Positions 35,518 to 42,447 of a stretch of 64,000 nucleotides of DNA are shown here, in pieces. Positions within the stretch are counted from its first letter, which is position 1. The number at the start of each line of letters is the position of its first letter. Origin of the DNA: an uncultured Parabacteroides sp. (lineage in GTDB: Bacteria > Bacteroidota > Bacteroidia > Bacteroidales > Tannerellaceae); NCBI RefSeq assembly GCF_947855115.1, contig NZ_CANTZW010000026.1, forward strand, positions 1 through 64,000. The letters are read 5' to 3'. The notes beneath the pieces are model-generated. The model ran no database searches, was not told where the DNA came from, and was given only the letters and a program-made list of their open reading frames with translations. Both the position numbers and the translations under genes were made by a program.

Positions 35518-36612
35518 TTACTCTTTGAATGTAATATTGAACACCACCATCTCGCTGTCCGTACCGATACGGAAAGGCGGTCCCCACAAAGATAAGCCGG
35601 ATGAGACATAAATCATACTATTTCCGATTTTTTTCATCCCGTAGCTTAACTCGAACATATGATCCACGATCCAGCTCATTGGCCAGACTTGCCCTCGATG
35701 CGTATGTCCGCTAAACTGTAAGTCTACACCGGCCTTTTCCGTTTTCTCCAGGTCGTAGGGTTGATGATCCAATAAGATAACAGGTTTGCTTTTATCAAGG
35801 TTCGCGGTTAGCTGAGCTAAAATTTTCCGTCCTTTGTTGTGCCGGTCGTCTCGTCCTACGAGTTGGATTTGGTTGGGTAAGATAACCGTGGAATCCCGTA
35901 GAAGCACGATAGGTGTTCGGGCTATAAATTTCTCGCTATCCTCTATACCGCTGATATACTCATGATTGCCGGGTACCATATAGACACCTAATGGGGCGTA
36001 TATCTTGGACAGTTCCTCTTCCATATGCTCATGCCGTAGGGGAACGACGCTATTGTCTATCAAGTCTCCACCGATAAGCACGATATCCGGACGTTGGGCG
36101 TTAATCTTTCGCACATATTCGGCGAGCATGGCTTTGTTGGTAGCGTACCCTAAATGTATGTCGCTTATAGCTACAACTTTCAGCGGTTGTTCATCTATAT
36201 CGGCCGGCTTGTTGATAACCATGTTGATAACTCGTGTATCGGGGTGTTGATAATTATAATACCCATATCCTAATGAGCTGAGAGTCAAAAATAAGGATAA
36301 ATAGAATGAATATTTGCAGCGCAAGTGGAAAAGTCGTAAAAGATCAAATACCAACAAAGCCAATACCATATATAAGGTGAATACGAGCCATCCTGTCCCT
36401 ACTTGAGAAACCGTTTGGGCGAAAGAGGCCGGCATATCCAGGTTCCGGAATAAAAAACTACAGAAGAACGACAAGGCTCCTCCCCAGAAAATAATGGATA
36501 ACAACACTTTCACACCGGTAGACTGGCTTTTCAACGCTTGTCTTCCCCTCCAGAAAATATATACGTTACCTGCAAGATACAGGATTGGAAGTATGATAAA
36601 GAACGATAACAT
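35518..36612 (-). CDS. Membrane-bound metallophosphoesterase (YkuE/YaeI-like), copy 1
   Basis: A 364-residue protein with the same layout as its neighbour: several N-terminal helices (residues 1-145), then SDIHLGYA, GGDLIDNS, PGNHEYISG, LLDHQPYDL and FSGHTHRGQVWP. The metal ligands Asp, His, Asn are all present, so it should be active. Both copies share the N-terminal phrase YIFWRGRQAL/YIFWRGYQAL. Transcribed first; the two genes form one unit. Confidence 0.88.
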   Translation of the reverse strand: MLSFFIILPILYLAGNVYIFWRGRQALKSQSTGVKVLLSIIFWGGALSFFCSFLFRNLDMPASFAQTVSQVGTGWLVFTLYMVLALLVFDLLRLFHLRCKYSFYLSLFLTLSSLGYGYYNYQHPDTRVINMVINKPADIDEQPLKVVAISDIHLGYATNKAMLAEYVRKINAQRPDIVLIGGDLIDNSVVPLRHEHMEEELSKIYAPLGVYMVPGNHEYISGIEDSEKFIARTPIVLLRDSTVILPNQIQLVGRDDRHNKGRKILAQLTANLDKSKPVILLDHQPYDLEKTEKAGVDLQFSGHTHRGQVWPMSWIVDHMFELSYGMKKIGNSMIYVSSGLSLWGPPFRIGTDSEMVVFNITFKE

Positions 36613-36700
36613 TTCTATTAATTTTCCGCGAAGATAATGAAAACTCTTTATGCGGCAAATGGTATAATTTGCGAATAACAGGGTTTAATGGTAAGGATTA

Positions 36701-36757
36701 CATTTTTAAGGACGAAAAAATGAGTGTTCCTCGCATTTTTAAGGACGAAAAAGTGAG
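36701..36757 (+). repeat. Two 24-bp direct repeats spaced 33 bp, upstream of the ATPase gene
   Basis: CATTTTTAAGGACGAAAAA followed by A/G and TGAG occurs at 36701-36724 and 36734-36757. The 33-bp period equals about three helical turns, so both faces align. They lie 45-100 bp before the ATG and may be operator sites. Confidence 0.6.
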
Positions 36758-36801
36758 AGGTGCTATTCTTTTTATTATCTTCGTGATAAAAATGAAGATA
36801 G

Positions 36802-38091
36802 ATGAAAAGAGAAGCTATAAAACAACTATATGATTGGAAGAACAGGAGAAATCATAAACCTTTGATCATTCGGGGAGCGAGACAAGTAGGAAAAACCTGG
36901 TTGCTGAAAGAATTTGCCCGAGAAGCTTATTCTCAATATGCCTATATAAATTTTGAGGATAATGAGATCATGCGGAATATTTTCCAAAAAGATTTTCAGA
37001 TAGAAAGAATATTACTGGCTCTTCAGTTGGCTACTCACGTGAAAATAGATACGGATACTCTTATTATTTTTGATGAGATTCAAGAGGCTCCCCGGGGAGT
37101 TACCGCGTTAAAGTATTTTTATGAGAAAGCACCCCAATATCATATTGTTGCCGCCGGTTCTCTTTTAGGCATATCGATGCACCAAAGTGATTCTTTTCCG
37201 GTGGGTAAAGTGGAGTTTATGGATTTATATCCTCTTTCTTTCTCTGAGTTTCTGGATGCGATTGGGCATGCGGACTTTGTTAATCTTTTGCGGCAAAAGG
37301 ATTGGGATATGATCGGAATTTTCCATACACAAATTCAAGAGTATTTGCGGCAGTATTTTTACATAGGAGGCATGCCTGAGGTGGTTTCTTCATTTGTGGC
37401 AGATAAGGATTTTGCGAGAGTCCGGCAATTGCAACGAGATATCCTTGATTCATATGATCGGGATTTCTCCAAGCATGCTCCATTGGGAGAAGTTCCTCGT
37501 ATCCGTATGGTTTGGAAGTCTGTACCAGCCCAATTATCGAAAGAGAACCGGAAATTTATTTATGGCATTCTGAAAGAGGGAGGAAGAGCGAAAGAGTTTG
37601 AACTGGCAATTGAATGGTTATGTGATGCGGGATTGATTTATAAAGTCAATCGAACGAAGAAAGGGTTATTGCCTCTTAGCGCTTATGAAGATTTTTCCGC
37701 ATTCAAGTTATTTATGGTCGATACCGGCCTAATGTGTTCCTTAAGTAATTTACCCACTCAAGCACTGCTAGAAGGAGATGCGTTATTTACGGATTATAAG
37801 GGTGCGCTAACAGAACAGTATGTCTTACAGCAACTGAAGACTGTTCGTGATTTAAGTATTTATTATTGGTCAGCGGATAATTCTCGAGGTGAATTGGATT
37901 TTTTGGTTCAGCATGAGAATTTAGTTCTTCCAATAGAGGTAAAGGCTGAGGAAAATTTAAAATCGAAAAGTTTGCGTTATTTTGTGGAGTCGAATCAAGG
38001 TTTACATGGAATCCGCTTTTCTATGTCCGCTTATCGGGAGCAAGAGTGGATGACAAATTATCCTTTGTGTAGCGTAGAACATGTGATTTAG
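36802..38091 (+). CDS. AAA ATPase with DUF4143 domain
   Basis: A 429-residue protein of the ATPase/DUF4143 group widespread in Bacteroidota. Walker A is RGARQVGKTW (around residues 24-33), Walker B LIIFDEIQEAP (about 85-95), and a sensor-like AAGSLLGI follows. The C-terminal part has GELDFLVQ and LPIEVKAEE, resembling a PD-(D/E)XK nuclease core. Such genes are often mobile, many-copy and of unknown function; a defence or DNA-repair role has been proposed for some but is not shown here. Confidence 0.85.
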   Translation: MKREAIKQLYDWKNRRNHKPLIIRGARQVGKTWLLKEFAREAYSQYAYINFEDNEIMRNIFQKDFQIERILLALQLATHVKIDTDTLIIFDEIQEAPRGVTALKYFYEKAPQYHIVAAGSLLGISMHQSDSFPVGKVEFMDLYPLSFSEFLDAIGHADFVNLLRQKDWDMIGIFHTQIQEYLRQYFYIGGMPEVVSSFVADKDFARVRQLQRDILDSYDRDFSKHAPLGEVPRIRMVWKSVPAQLSKENRKFIYGILKEGGRAKEFELAIEWLCDAGLIYKVNRTKKGLLPLSAYEDFSAFKLFMVDTGLMCSLSNLPTQALLEGDALFTDYKGALTEQYVLQQLKTVRDLSIYYWSADNSRGELDFLVQHENLVLPIEVKAEENLKSKSLRYFVESNQGLHGIRFSMSAYREQEWMTNYPLCSVEHVI

Positions 38092-38194
38092 AACGCCAAG
38101 ACAAATTCCAGACAATAAGCTTGTGAATGACATAGGTGTATAATGTATTAAGAACTAGTGTGTTTAAAACATGGCTATCTTTAAGAAAAAACAT

Positions 38195-38260
38195 GTACGT
38201 GTTTTACTAAAAAGTCGTACATGTTTTCGTAAAAAGTCGTACGTGTTTTTCCCGAATCAT
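38195..38260. repeat. Three 22-bp tandem repeats in an intergenic gap
   Basis: GTACGTGTTTTACTAAAAAGTC (38195-38216), GTACATGTTTTCGTAAAAAGTC (38217-38238) and a degenerate third unit (38239-38260) lie between the convergent ATPase and response-regulator genes. Each carries a GTAC centre. No gene or terminator was recognised in the remaining 38092-38310. Confidence 0.6.
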
Positions 38261-38310
38261 GCGATAGGAAATAAGAGCGTATATAGAAATATACAATAAG
38301 CCTCTCTTAA

Positions 38311-39003
38311 TTACGATAAAAGGAGTCTGTCATTTTTTGATAATATATATCCAATTCCTTTTACAGTTTTTATTGAAAGTGTAATGTCTCTTTCTAATAA
38401 TTTGCGCAAATGTGAGATGCTGTTATTTAGGCTGTCATGGGCTTCTTGTCCATCCCATATTTCATGAAAAAGCTTTTCTCTGCTTACTGGCTGATTTAAT
38501 TGCTCGGATAACAGATAGAGTAACTTGAAATCTTTAGGGCTTAATGTCTTTGGCAACACTTGTTTATAGGATAATTTATGCGTGGAGAGCTCCAGTTGGT
38601 AATCTCCAATAGATATAATATTTGATATTGGACTGGCCTTTTTACAAAATCTTTGGATTAGGAAATCTATTTCTTGTATATCATACGGTTTTTTGGTGTA
38701 ATGATTAGCTCCGGCTTCGTAGCAGCGTGTTATTTCATCCCCTCCATTATGAGATGAGGCGATCAATATAGGTAATGAAGGATACTTTGAACGAATAAAA
38801 GGTAAATAATCCAATGCGTTTTGATTACCTACTTCAAAATCTAAAAGCAGGATATTCGGGAATTCTTTCTCTATTAGGTCTAGGATACAGCTTAATGTAT
38901 TGGCATAACAAACCTCATAGCCCTTGCTTTGGAGAGCCAATACTATGATTTGACCTAAGTTAAGATCATCTTCGATAAATAGTACCTTTAGTTTTTCTTC
39001 CAT
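38311..39003 (-). CDS. OmpR/PhoB-family response regulator
   Basis: A 230-residue two-component regulator. The receiver domain (1-120) has acidic Glu11-Asp12-Asp13, phosphoacceptor Asp55 in LLLDFEVGN, Ser83/84 and Lys104/105 in YTKKPYD. Residues about 130-228 are a winged helix (TLSPKDFKLLYLLSEQL, SREKLFHEIW, NSISHLRKLLE, IKTVKGIGYIL). It lies 8 bp downstream of its kinase. PhoB-type proteins bind 11-bp direct repeats, and four such repeats lie ahead of the divergent RiPP genes, the likely target. Confidence 0.93.
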   Translation of the reverse strand: MEEKLKVLFIEDDLNLGQIIVLALQSKGYEVCYANTLSCILDLIEKEFPNILLLDFEVGNQNALDYLPFIRSKYPSLPILIASSHNGGDEITRCYEAGANHYTKKPYDIQEIDFLIQRFCKKASPISNIISIGDYQLELSTHKLSYKQVLPKTLSPKDFKLLYLLSEQLNQPVSREKLFHEIWDGQEAHDSLNNSISHLRKLLERDITLSIKTVKGIGYILSKNDRLLLS

Positions 39004-39011
39004 ATATTGTG

Positions 39012-40388
39012 CTATGCGTTTTCGCCCGGCAAGTTAATGAAAAACGTTGAACCAACGCCTTCCTCGCTACGGAAATTTAGGAAGCCCCCCATTTCTTTAG
39101 CCATTAGCATTACGCTGCTCAAACCTAATCCATAACCCGGCTGCGCAGGCTTATCTGTTTGTTTTACCCGGAAAAATTGTTGTCCTAATTTCTTCTGATA
39201 TTTCTTAGGAATTCCCCAGCCGGTATCTTTTATTGCTATTTGTAAATGGTTGTTTGGTATAGCTAGATTCACGGTTATTTGTACATCGTCATTTGAATAT
39301 TTCAATGCGTTTTCCAATAGGTTCCGTAAGCAACGCTCCAGACGGACGCTGTCAGCATGTACTATGTTGGGGAAATCATTACTTTTTTCTATTTGAAATG
39401 CAACGTTCTTCTGAGGGTATAATTTAGCGATCGCCTGAAAGATTTGCTCGATGAAAGGAGCGATTTCAATAGATGATTTATTAGATGCAGCTTTACCGGA
39501 GGGTGTCTTTAATAGGGATAGCATGGACTCAATGATTTCGATTAACTGTCGGATCTGTGTCTTTCCGGTATTTAATAGAGTCGCTTTCATCGAGTCCTTT
39601 TCGAGGCTGGCGATAAAATCCATGGAGGCATACGCCGTGTTTAGTGGAGATTTCAAGTCGTGAATGGCGCTATGCACGGCCACTTCCCGTTCTCGGAGTT
39701 GGCCATGTGCTTTATGTATTGTTCTTAATAGATAATATAGACAGCCGGCAGAGGTAAGGATTATTAGGCAAGATACGATAAAAGCCAAAAGCATCCGTTG
39801 AAAAATACCGGAAAGAGGTAATTTAACGAAAGCCTGTACATATTGTAATCCTTGCGTTCCTATCGGGAGCCTTTCTGTTTGGAACTTATAAAATGAAAGG
39901 TTGAATTTTTTTCCTACCGTATTTACGGTTTGCCGGGTAGAGTCTGATATTTCTATATAAGATATTGCTTGTAAATTGTGATCAGTTAATGTTTTATTGA
40001 ATAGGCTGTCTAATACATTTGGTTTTAAGGGTCTATTTGCATTACGTAGACCGTCTTGCATACGTTGCGCTAATAGGTCGGCATAGTTATCTTTTAGATT
40101 CCGATTTTTTATTTGTGGCCAGATTATGGTATCCCCTTTTAGCTTGGCTCGTTCCTCTGGTGTCATATCACTAGCTCTTCTTATGATTCTTTTGGGGTTG
40201 TTGGGGTCTTTCGGTTTGTTGCTAACCATTCGCTTGGACATTTCTTGCTTGATAGTTTCTTCGAATAGTTCTTCAAGGACTTCTTGCGTTTTATATTTTT
40301 CAGTGTTATATATATTGTATAGCCAATATCCTTGGGAGAGTATTAATACTAGCAACATAATGGCCGCAATATATAAGGAGTGTTTCAT
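39012..40388 (-). CDS. Sensor histidine kinase of the RiPP locus
   Basis: A 458-residue membrane kinase: one helix at about 5-23, a periplasmic domain (about 25-195) rich in charged residues, a second helix at about 198-222, then HisKA with His243 in HSAIHDLKSPLN and an ATPase domain (LRNLLENALKYSND, DTGWGIPKKYQ, GYGLGLSSVMLMA). The periplasmic domain has no motif I recognise and may sense a peptide or envelope state. Adjacent response regulator and divergent RiPP genes suggest a dedicated system. Confidence 0.92.
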   Translation of the reverse strand: MKHSLYIAAIMLLVLILSQGYWLYNIYNTEKYKTQEVLEELFEETIKQEMSKRMVSNKPKDPNNPKRIIRRASDMTPEERAKLKGDTIIWPQIKNRNLKDNYADLLAQRMQDGLRNANRPLKPNVLDSLFNKTLTDHNLQAISYIEISDSTRQTVNTVGKKFNLSFYKFQTERLPIGTQGLQYVQAFVKLPLSGIFQRMLLAFIVSCLIILTSAGCLYYLLRTIHKAHGQLREREVAVHSAIHDLKSPLNTAYASMDFIASLEKDSMKATLLNTGKTQIRQLIEIIESMLSLLKTPSGKAASNKSSIEIAPFIEQIFQAIAKLYPQKNVAFQIEKSNDFPNIVHADSVRLERCLRNLLENALKYSNDDVQITVNLAIPNNHLQIAIKDTGWGIPKKYQKKLGQQFFRVKQTDKPAQPGYGLGLSSVMLMAKEMGGFLNFRSEEGVGSTFFINLPGENA

Positions 40389-40451
40389 GATAGATTCGTT
40401 ATTTTGGATGTGAAGATAGTGAATAATCTTAAAAAAGATGCGTTTTTCTCG

Positions 40452-40493
40452 TTTTGTTAGCTTTTTGTTAGATGAAAATTAGGTGTTTGTTAG
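40452..40493 (+). promoter_or_regulatory. Four 11-bp-phased direct repeats, probable response-regulator operator
   Basis: TTTTGTTAG at 40452 and 40463, a degenerate GAAAATTAG at 40474, and GTTTGTTAG at 40485: starts exactly 11 bp apart. The 11-bp step is the binding geometry of PhoB-type winged helices. The last unit ends 22 bp before the -7 element of the first precursor gene, where the -33 region would be. Confidence 0.65.
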
Positions 40494-40515
40494 ATAGAGT
40501 GCGAAATTTTACTTA

Positions 40516-40523
40516 TATTTTTG
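40516..40523 (+). promoter_or_regulatory. -7 element for the first precursor gene
   Basis: TATTTTTG matches TAnnTTTG, 25 bp before the ATG at 40549. No good -33 TTTG lies at the usual distance, which fits activator-dependent expression from the repeats upstream. Confidence 0.5.
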
Positions 40524-40548
40524 TAACAGACTAAAAAAGCATATAGAC

Positions 40549-40686
40549 ATGGAAATTGGTGATTTGTTGTCGAAGGAAGAACTTTCCGCTATAAAAGGTG
40601 GTGAATGGCATTATGATGAAGAGACTGACGAATGGTATTGGATTGAGGATGGAAGGAGCGTACTGTATTCACAAGAATATCTTTAA
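40549..40686 (+). CDS. RiPP precursor 1: GG leader with acidic/aromatic core
   Basis: A 45-residue peptide. The leader ends LLSKEELSAIKGG (double glycine at 17-18), the type cut by C39 peptidase exporters and typical of Bacteroidales radical SAM 'GG' precursors. The 27-residue core holds three Trp, four Tyr and nine Asp/Glu (for example DEETDEWYWIEDG), with no Cys. It is the first gene after the promoter, followed by a second unlike precursor, then maturase and exporter. The family call rests on leader and context. Confidence 0.8.
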   Translation: MEIGDLLSKEELSAIKGGEWHYDEETDEWYWIEDGRSVLYSQEYL

Positions 40687-40790
40687 GAAATCAAGATTGA
40701 AAAAATGAACAGCTATAGATTAATAAAGATGTTCTGTGTTTGATAAATAAATTTTAAAATATGTTTTATTAACAATTAAAAATTATTTGT

Positions 40791-40961
40791 ATGAAAGGTG
40801 ATTTTATTTCTTTAGATGAGGGTAGTCTTCCTATAGAAAAATTATTAAAGGAAGAAGAGTCACTTATATTAGGAGGTTATGCTTCTATGGTGGACAATGG
40901 ATGTAATTGTGATTGCGGAGGTTGTTCAGATGAGAAAAATGGATGTCATTGTAATTGTTGA
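40791..40961 (+). CDS. RiPP precursor 2: GG leader with cysteine-rich core
   Basis: A 56-residue peptide. The leader ends LLKEEESLILGG (double glycine at 28-29). The 27-residue core has seven Cys in CNCDCGGCS and CHCNC blocks, likely the site of radical SAM cross-links or thioethers, or of disulphides. Its ATG is 104 bp after the first precursor's stop, in AT-rich DNA. It precedes a hairpin and then the maturase gene. Too short to be noticed by length filters, but leader, spacing and context are consistent. Confidence 0.82.
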   Translation: MKGDFISLDEGSLPIEKLLKEEESLILGGYASMVDNGCNCDCGGCSDEKNGCHCNC

Positions 40962-40996
40962 GAAATGATATGTTATTAAATGATCCATTATTTTTT

Positions 40997-41039
40997 ATTG
41001 CAGATATGATAGTTCTGTGAAAGATATCATATCTGCAAT
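40997..41039 (+). promoter_or_regulatory. Intercistronic 15-bp perfect hairpin between precursors and maturase
   Basis: ATTGCAGATATGATA (40997-41011) is exactly complementary to TATCATATCTGCAAT (41025-41039) with a 13-base loop. It is followed by GTTTAATTTG, too weak for a full terminator. A likely role is partial termination or mRNA end protection, giving more precursor than enzyme. Confidence 0.7.
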
Positions 41040-41078
41040 GTTTAATTTGATTAATATTTATTCCTTAGATCCATAAAT

Positions 41079-42383
41079 ATGAAAGAGAGTAATTATAATA
41101 TATATGTTCCAGTACAAGATAAGGTCATATGTTTTAATACGTTGAATAATATCTTTACGATAATCACTGAAGCTGATTATAGAGTACTTAGAAGTGATAT
41201 TCTTAATTTACGTGATAATTTAAGAAAGAGATTAGAAGATAATAAGTTTATTATAGCTGATTACTGTGGTGAATATGAACAAATAGAAGCTAGGTATCAA
41301 AATAAGGTTAATAGTTCTGTCTATGACTTGACTATACTTCCAACTCTGGATTGTAATTTAAGATGTTGGTATTGTTTTGAGACACATGTTATGGGCAGTA
41401 GATTAAGTACTGTAACACAAGATAATATATTAAAGTTTACACAAAATATATTAAATTCGGAAGAGATAACTGCTCTTTCAGTTACTTTATTTGGCGGTGA
41501 ACCTCTTTTATATTTCAAGGAAGAACTTTATCCTCTTTTAAAGAGGATACGAGATTATGCGATTACTGTTGGAAAATTGGTGAATTTTTCGTTTATAACA
41601 AATGGAGTGTGCATTGACGAATCATTCATTCCCATGCTTAGGGATTTAAATGCTGGTTTTCAAATATCAATAGATGGTTATAGGGAAAAGCATAATACCG
41701 TAAAAAAGGGAAGTGGCGTAGAGCAATCATATGATATTGTGATGAAGGTGATACACTTGTTACACAATAGTTATAATCCTTATATTAATTTGAGGATTAA
41801 TTATGATAATCAAACTTTATTACATATTGAAGAGGTTATAAAGGATATTGTTGATATAGATCGTTCACACATACGTATTCACTTGGAACGAGTTTGGCAA
41901 ACGAGAGGAGGTAATCATGATGGTGAATTGTTGAAAAAAGCTATCACTTTATTTCTAATTAATGGTTTTAGAGTCTCATATCTTAATTTAAATCGTGATG
42001 GTGATTCTTGTAAGGCTAGTGAAAAGAACCAAGCTGTAATATCTTACGATGGTATTGTATATAAATGTTCAGGACGGGATTTCACTAAAGATCTCGAAGA
42101 AGGAGTCTTATCAGATGAAGGATGTATAAATTGGAATATTGATAAACTTAATAAAAGGTTGTCTTTGAAGACGTTTGATAATGAAAGATGTATTAAATGT
42201 AAGATGCTTCCATTATGCTGGGGACCATGCTGTCAAAAAATATTGGAAGGGAGAGATTCAAGGTCGGCTTGTCAGCTGGATTCGATGGAAATTTCTCTTT
42301 CTGATTATGTATTGTTTGAGTTTAATAGTTGTATTATAGAAAATAATATAAAGCAGCAAGAAATGAATATGGAAACAGTCTGA
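41079..42383 (+). CDS. Radical SAM/SPASM peptide maturase (GG-Bacteroidales type)
   Basis: A 434-residue enzyme. The radical SAM cluster motif is Cys92-x3-Cys96-x2-Cys99 (DCNLRCWYCFE), followed by TLFGGEPLL and FITNGVCID (SAM-binding). The C-terminal SPASM region has Cys in YKCSGRDF and CIKCKMLPLCWGPC, ligands for auxiliary Fe-S clusters. It should modify the core of one or both upstream peptides through a radical step, such as a carbon or thioether cross-link. The first about 75 residues may bind the leader. The gene is AT-rich compared with the barrel and exporter genes that follow. Confidence 0.92.
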   Translation: MKESNYNIYVPVQDKVICFNTLNNIFTIITEADYRVLRSDILNLRDNLRKRLEDNKFIIADYCGEYEQIEARYQNKVNSSVYDLTILPTLDCNLRCWYCFETHVMGSRLSTVTQDNILKFTQNILNSEEITALSVTLFGGEPLLYFKEELYPLLKRIRDYAITVGKLVNFSFITNGVCIDESFIPMLRDLNAGFQISIDGYREKHNTVKKGSGVEQSYDIVMKVIHLLHNSYNPYINLRINYDNQTLLHIEEVIKDIVDIDRSHIRIHLERVWQTRGGNHDGELLKKAITLFLINGFRVSYLNLNRDGDSCKASEKNQAVISYDGIVYKCSGRDFTKDLEEGVLSDEGCINWNIDKLNKRLSLKTFDNERCIKCKMLPLCWGPCCQKILEGRDSRSACQLDSMEISLSDYVLFEFNSCIIENNIKQQEMNMETV

Positions 42384-42447
42384 GTATTTTATTTGGAAGA
42401 TGAAATTTGTGGAAGATTGATTTTGTTATCATACAAAAGAGAATATC

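Noticed and set aside
38195..38260. CRISPR array
   Set aside because: Units are directly adjacent without spacers and only two are complete; no cas genes in the window.
40705..40743. A 12-codon ATG frame between the two precursor genes
   Set aside because: No leader or GG motif and no spacing that would support translation.
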